Notes under the pieces: generated by a model
Seen by the model: only the letters and a program-made list of their open reading frames with translations
The model's database searches: none
What the model was told of the DNA's origin: nothing
Shown here: positions 58,871 to 64,000 of the stretch, piece by piece
Layout of the letters: each line of letters opens with the position of its first letter
Numbering within the stretch: position 1 is the first letter of the stretch
Translations under genes and position numbers: made by a program
Assembly: GCA_029531795.1 (NCBI GenBank)
Contig: JAPEIS010000005.1
Coordinates: 1,176,001 to 1,240,000 of the forward strand
Length of the DNA: 64,000 nucleotides
Source: Sclerotinia nivalis
Lineage: Eukaryota; Ascomycota; Leotiomycetes; Helotiales; Sclerotiniaceae
Direction of reading: 5' to 3'

Positions 58871-60083
58871 ATGGCACAATTCGATGATATAGCTTTTAAT
58901 ATTGCAGCTTTCATCAGTGGACTCTTTGTCCTTGAATGTGGCGCCGACAAGTTCATTCATAATACCGCCAAAGTGGCAGCTCGATTGAATGTATCACCAA
59001 CATTAATTGCGTTGCTCACGTCAGGGGCAGAATGGGAAGAAGTACGTGAAAATGTCCATTGATTTAGTATGAGAAAACTGACATCAATAGCTCATCGTGG
59101 TTGTAGCCGCCATCTCACAACATCAATCTTCACTCGCAATTGGTAATATCATTGGGTCATCCATTTCAAATATCCTAGGTGCATTCTCTCTAGGTCTCAT
59201 CTTTTCTCCCACCTCTATTACTTTTGACAAGAGCTCAAAGATTTATACCGCGATTCTTCTTGTCATTACTACCCTCTTTTCGATATTTGTCCTTTTCTTC
59301 GAATTTATGGAAAGAATGGTAGGAGCGATGCTTATCGCTGCCTTTGGAATATATGTCGCCTCCATAGCATATGCAATATATAAAGGCATCATGGCAGCAC
59401 CAGAGGATGACTCGGACAGTGATAGTGATACTTCTTCAGATGAAACGGACTTTGATGAAACTCCTTTTGAAAAGTCACGTTTTTCCATGCGCTCAGGTAG
59501 CACTAGATTGCAAACCATGTCACGGAATCACGATGATTATGAAAACCTTCCACGGCGAGAACTTTCCGATGAGGAAAACGAGGAAATCAGTTTGAACAAT
59601 AATTTTAAAACTCAGCGGAAGACACCCCATTCAACTCTGTACCATAGCGTACACCTCATATTAGGTCTTCTTGCTCTTTCCCTCTCCGGATATATTCTAT
59701 CTCATAGTCTTACGTCTCTCGCAACGTCACTTTCCCTATCCACTAATGTTCTTGGCACCACTATCCTTTCCATCGCGACGACTCTTCCGGAAAAGCTTGT
59801 CGCCATACTCTCCGGGAAGAGAAGACAGGGAGGAATCATCGTAGCGAACACAACTGGTTCAAACATCTTCCTATTAACACTTTGCGCAGGCGTTTTGTTT
59901 CTTGCTGGTGATTTAGAGGCTTTAAAAGAGAGCGTGGGGATTTTTGAGGTGGCTTGTATGTGGGGGTCTAGTGTAATACTTTGCGGAGTTGTATTCGCGG
60001 GGGGTCGAAGATCGGTGGGTTGGGGATTGGCGGGCTTATATTTGGCGTTTTTGGCGTTTGAGTTCTTGATGGTTCGGAAGTGA
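58871..60083 (+). CDS. Sodium/calcium exchanger family membrane transporter
   Basis: Model join(58871..59041,59091..60083), 387 aa; a 49-nt intron. The protein has two homologous halves of hydrophobic segments. The alpha-1 repeat reads LIALLTSGAEWEELIVVVAA..IGNIIGSSISNILG and alpha-2 reads TTILSIATTLPEKLVAILSG..IIVANTTGSNIFLLTL, the GS-x-x-x-N signatures of the CaCA superfamily (YrbG-like). The central cytoplasmic loop is strongly acidic (EDDSDSDSDTSSDETDFDE), which might bind cations or be phosphorylated. In alpha-1 the usual S-x-P-E is replaced by G-A-E while the acidic residue stays. Probable role: antiport of Ca2+ or another cation against Na+ or H+ across plasma or an internal membrane; ion and location are not deducible. 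The N-terminus is short (11 residues before the first membrane segment). Confidence 0.87.
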
Positions 60084-60608
60084 TCTTCATTTATATGAAA
60101 TCGACGCTATAACATTCTCTATCTAATGGAGTCAATTTCAGGCATGCCTAGGTGCTACTTTGGTAACAAATGATAGAATTTTCGGCACGAGACAGCTAGA
60201 CGGGTGGGAATGCAAGTCTACTTCTGCCTGAAAGAACGGCACAATGTTTCCATTTTTCTTCACCTTCGTCACATTACAAGGAAGCCATAGCCCAAAGTTG
60301 CACCGCATAGCATTCATCCAGTGATGGATGTTCATCACATGTTCACGCATTCAAAGGGAGCAAGGAAAAGGGGAGTGCGGCTCGCAACGGCAGAATGTGT
60401 AATTGAGCTGAAGGAATTGGCAATTTTGTCCTACCACACATCACAGTGATACATTTATCCAGTGATCGGATAATTCAATTGCAATTGCGTTGGCCTAATG
60501 AAGCCTTTGGGATGACAGACGTGGGTATCATTCGAATTTTTTTGGTAATTTGATGTCAAAATGAACAATCCAGAGACATGGCTCTTCTGTGCTTCGAGGA
60601 TATAAGGG
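60084..60608. other. Intergenic region and NRAMP promoter
   Basis: 525 bases with no gene. Short minus frame 60138-60350 has no motif. No clear regulatory site recognised. Confidence 0.5.
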
Positions 60609-62453
60609 ATGCCCTCCTCACGAGTAGTTCTCAAAGAATCAAGTATGGACCAACCCGGGATTCACATTTCTTTAGCCGAACCTACAAACTGCAGTCTCAA
60701 GTCAAAACATTCCGTTGAGAAGAAACCTAGCATCATTGTTGTGGTCGACAATGAACCTCAAGATTCTTCCTCAAGTTCAAATTCCTCCCAAACGCATCTC
60801 CCTCTGCGATATGCACGACGAGTAGCAGAATTGCTATGGAAGTTCGCCAAGTTCACTGGCCCCGGCGCTATCATTAGCGTAGCATATATCGATCCTGATA
60901 ACTACCAGTCAGACCTAACAGCAGGTGCAAAATTTGAGTATAAACTACTTTGTGCAGTGGCATTTTCTAATCTTGTAGCTGTTTTCTTACAGGTGAGTTC
61001 TGTTCAATAGATAGAAAGTCGGGACAGGAGATTTTCTAATGGAAAGGCAGGCACTCTCAACGAAGCTAGGATGTGTAACTGGTATGGATTTAGCTCAGAT
61101 GAACAGAGCTCATTTACATCCTTGGTTGAATATTGCTTTGTGGATTCTCGCAGAGGGTGCAATTATATGTACTGATATCGGACAGGTATTTATCTTCTCG
61201 CTCTATCCTCATCCAATCATACACACGGAAATCTTACTTCTAATTCAGGTGATCGGGACAGCCATTGCCCTCAATTTACTCAATCCTAAGATCACTCTAA
61301 TAGCCGGATGTGTGATCTCGGTTTCAGACACTCTTTTCATCTTATTATTTTACAAACCAGATGGGTCTGTACGACGTCTACGAATTTTTGAAATGTTTAT
61401 CTCATTATTCGTCGTGGCTATTTTCATCATGTTCTGTATAGAACTTTCTTTTATTACGGCTCCCGCGAATGAAGTCTTCAAGGGTCTACTTCCCTCTAAA
61501 ACGATATTCGTGGGTCAGGGGTGAGCACTTCTACTCCATTCTTCATCCAATACTAATCAGATACCATTAGGCTCTTCCAATCTTGCGCTATTTTAGGTGG
61601 AAATATCATGCCTCATACAATCTATCTCGGATCTGGTCTCGTCCAAGCCCGTATGCGTAAATTCGACCATAAAAATGAAAAATACCACGAAGCTCGTACA
61701 TCCAACGCCAGATTCGCGATCATGCTCTATCGACCAACCCTCTCTGCTATCAAATCCTGCATGTCCTACACGATTGCCGAACTTTGCATAACTCTTTTCA
61801 TCGTAGCCAATTTTGTTAATTCCGCCATCCTAATCGTCGCAGCTGCAAGTCTCTCTGAAGAAAACCAAAATGCCGATTTACCAGGCATGTATCAACTTTT
61901 CGTAGACACAATCGGACAAGCAGCAGGAACAATTTTCGCAGTAGGGTTACTCTTCTCGGGAATTAGTGCGGGGATTGTCGCGACGATGGCGGGTCAACTT
62001 ATTTGTGAGGGCGCAATGGATTGGCGTTTATCGCCGTTCGTAAGGAGATTGGTTACGAGGTGTATTTCGATTGTTCCGGCTGTGGTTATTGCTGCGGCGG
62101 CGGGACAGAGGGGCTTGGCGAAGGCTTTGATGGTGGGGAATGTGGTGTTGTCTGTTTCGTTGATTTTTGTTACGGCGCCGTTGGTTTGGTATACGAGTGC
62201 GGAGAGGTTTATGAGGGTTGGGGTGGAGGTCGGAGGGAATGAAGTGATTGATGTAGGTGGGGTCGGCGGTATGGAGAGAGAATTGAGGAATGCGGATAGG
62301 GGGGAGAATGGAGAGGCTGAGGGTGGGGCAACGGTTAGTTTGGCTAATGGGTGGGTAGTCACCGGGGTGGGTTGGTTGCTTTGGTTTGTGGTTGCCGGGA
62401 TGAATGTTGCGCTTTTGACGTTTTTGGGGTTGGGGATTGGGGGGGATGATTAG
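60609..62453 (+). CDS. NRAMP-family divalent metal transporter (Smf type)
   Basis: Model join(60609..60992,61051..61185,61249..61520,61571..62453), 557 aa; introns of 58, 63 and 50 nt. The core has the NRAMP TM1 motif YIDPDNYQSDLTAGA (Asp95, Asn98; the usual DPGN with Gly changed to Asp) and the TM6 motif NIMPHTIYLGSGL (Met277, His279), residues that bind the metal. Other family segments are AEGAIICTDIGQVIGTAIAL and GISAGIVATMAGQLICEG. It imports Mn2+, Fe2+ and similar ions with protons. The N-terminal ~75 residues are hydrophilic, Ser-rich, and may be cytosolic regulatory sequence. A Gly-rich, charged linker (EVGGNEVIDVGGVGGMEREL) lies before the last membrane segment. Plasma membrane or endosomal location cannot be decided from sequence. 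Confidence 0.93.
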
Positions 62454-62694
62454 AAGGAAGAACCGGGTGCTGTGATTAAGACGATTAGATAGATGGAAGA
62501 TGTTAGAGTTGAAAGGCGCAAGGTGCAAGATGAGAAAGGGGAAAGGAGTTAGGCGAGGAAAGATGCAACGAGGCGAGGAATATATTGAAGTGGTTGGTCA
62601 ATGCAAACACTTTTAAGAGTTCTTCGCATCACAGGTGTTGATCAAATTGTTCATAATTAATTTGACATGTGAAAGATAAGCTATCCAACAAGTT

Positions 62695-64000
62695 TCACAA
62701 TTTCTCAAACTCCGTCGTGCCTTCATAAGGCCGCAAATAATTATCCTTCAACCACTCATGTTCACCCTCCACAACCCCAAAATTGAACGCAACACGACTC
62801 TTGCTACTTCGATTCGCTTCACTCGTATGCATCAGATTCCCATGCATCAAGATCAAAGTCCCCGCTTTCACCTCCAACTTCTTATATTCAAACTCTCCAT
62901 TTTCATTTTTTCTCGGCAAAGTCGAATCATCCACCCCCTCAATCTCCGCATAAACCGGCCGTTCCAAATCCACAAACTTCGGTCTTCCATCCACATTCTT
63001 ACAACGTCTCCTAATGGGTTGTACACGATGACTCCCCGGAGCCACAGCCAAACAACCATTTTCCACCGAGCAATCTTCAAGCGCATACCAGAATGTAGTG
63101 CACGAAGATGGGTCCGTGAAACCCGAACAGCCATCTTGGTGAGGAACAACGCGCGCACCTATTTCGGCGGCTTTGACTATAATGAGACTTTGGATTATGC
63201 GGGGATCCCTGTAGCCTAGGGATTTGGCGAGCGTGGAGTGGAAGGGACTGAGGATTGTTTTGCGGAATGAGGGCAGGACACGGTGGATACCGCAGCCGAT
63301 ACGCTGGATGCGTTTGAGGGGTTCGACGGCGGGGTTGAAGGCATCTTGGTGGGTGTGTTAGTTTGATTAATGGATCAGAGAATTAGAGTGTGTGCAAACT
63401 TACAGTCGCTTAAGGCGGCTATTGCTCGACCGCACGGATGCACGTAGGATTTCTGTCCTGGGAGATACGAATGTTTCTGTACTCGCTCGCCACCGCCAGC
63501 AAGGGCTTCTGCTGATTCATGGACAGTTTTGAGTAAGAGATCTTTTTGGTCGCTTGGTAATGCATTTGGGATGACGAGATACCCATTTTCTCTCCAGAAT
63601 TGTAGTTGCTCGTTGCTTAAACCACCATTTTTGGACTCATCGGGAGCGACATGGGGTCTGGACTGCATTATGGAGCCGATAATTGGAGCTCTATTAGATG
63701 TTTTTGGAGTGCTTTTTTCCACGGTGTTTTTCGTAGATATGGCTACGGGAATTGATTGACCTTGAAGCAAGGCTGATATTTGGGCTGCTTGCGCTTGAGA
63801 ATTTAACTTCAAAATAACGGGGATGCCGTGGGTAATGGTATTTCCAGGAGAATGCAATTCTAGTAATTGAGTTTTCATCTCTAGGACATCGGGAATGGCC
63901 CCGGTGATAGCGTCCCCGGTAGAGTGTAACTCCAGTAATTGAGTTTCCATCTCCAAAACTTCGGGAATGGCCTCCGTGATAGCATCTTCAGAGTGATGAT
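62695..64000 (-). CDS. Phytanoyl-CoA dioxygenase (PhyH)-like protein, 5' end beyond window
   Basis: Model complement(join(62695..63344,63405..>64000)); a 60-nt intron. The frame is open to the right edge, so the start lies outside. The PhyH domain begins SNEQLQFWRENGYLVIPNAL. Fe(II)/2-oxoglutarate ligands are His and Asp of VVPHQDGCSGFTDPSS and the distal His in LMHGNLMHTSEANRSSKSRVAF, followed by the 2-oxoglutarate-binding Arg. VENGCLAVAPGSHR is a typical segment. The family hydroxylates phytanoyl-CoA in peroxisomes or small molecules; the substrate here is unknown. N-terminal to the domain are tandem 24-aa repeats (DAITGAIPDVLEMKTQLLEL and relatives; at least two and a half in the window), unusual for the family. 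The gene converges on the NRAMP gene with ~240 bases between stops. Confidence 0.85.
63795..64000 (-). repeat. ~72-bp coding tandem repeats in the PhyH-like gene
   Basis: Successive units encode EDAITEAIPEVLEMETQLLE.., GDAITGAIPDVLEMKTQLLE.. and a degenerate GNTITHGIPVILKLNSQ. The unit is 24 codons. The array continues beyond the right edge, so copy number is unknown. Confidence 0.75.

Overview
The window looks like nuclear DNA from a filamentous ascomycete (Pezizomycotina). Genes carry introns of about 46-117 nt with GT(A/G)NGT-like donors and short 3' ends. There are fungal STAND/HET-type genes, a Kelch cell-surface protein, Ty3/gypsy elements peppered with C-to-T/G-to-A stop codons as expected from repeat-induced point mutation (RIP), and typical fungal housekeeping genes. 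The AT-rich composition and gene content would suit a leotiomycete such as a Sclerotiniaceae relative, but that placement is an impression, not a result.

Layout. 1-14.2 kb: an Ent3-like epsin, then a cluster of recognition-type genes (DUF7708-like/NACHT/TPR protein, alpha/beta-hydrolase with ankyrin repeats, membrane-anchored Kelch protein). 16.3-36.1 kb: three divergent copies of an unrecognised 220-250 aa protein family, all on the plus strand. The second and third are separated by a nested retrotransposon stack. The outer, old, AT-rich gypsy element (19532-34157, 163-bp LTRs, TSD TAAGT/TAAAT) was invaded by a younger chromodomain gypsy element (22271-29697, 286-bp LTRs, TSD ATATC) and by a second copy of that family now reduced to a solo LTR (31095-31379, TSD ATTAT). 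The young element has a gag-pol full of transition-type stops but carries an apparently intact, spliced gene on the opposite strand. 36.1-43.9 kb: gene-poor, with an intron-containing tRNA-Val(CAC) and a dead HET-domain relic.

43.9-64 kb: conserved housekeeping genes. These are an Msb1-like polarity protein, then a 3.8-kb non-coding stretch rich in simple repeats, formyltetrahydrofolate deformylase, an FBXO9/Pof7-type F-box protein, an Mtm1-type mitochondrial carrier, uracil-DNA glycosylase with an MCB-like promoter, a Na/Ca-exchanger-type transporter, an NRAMP metal transporter, and a phytanoyl-CoA dioxygenase-like gene that runs off the right edge and carries 24-aa tandem repeats at its N-terminal side.

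How it fits together. The left third and the HET relic form an accessory island (self/non-self recognition type genes, fast-evolving paralogues, transposons) next to a stable housekeeping block. Three of the right-hand genes (Mtm1-type carrier, cation exchanger, NRAMP) bear on metal or cation handling, but nothing shows co-regulation. Exon boundaries were placed by eye from splice signals and frame continuity; each multi-exon model given adds up to a whole number of codons.
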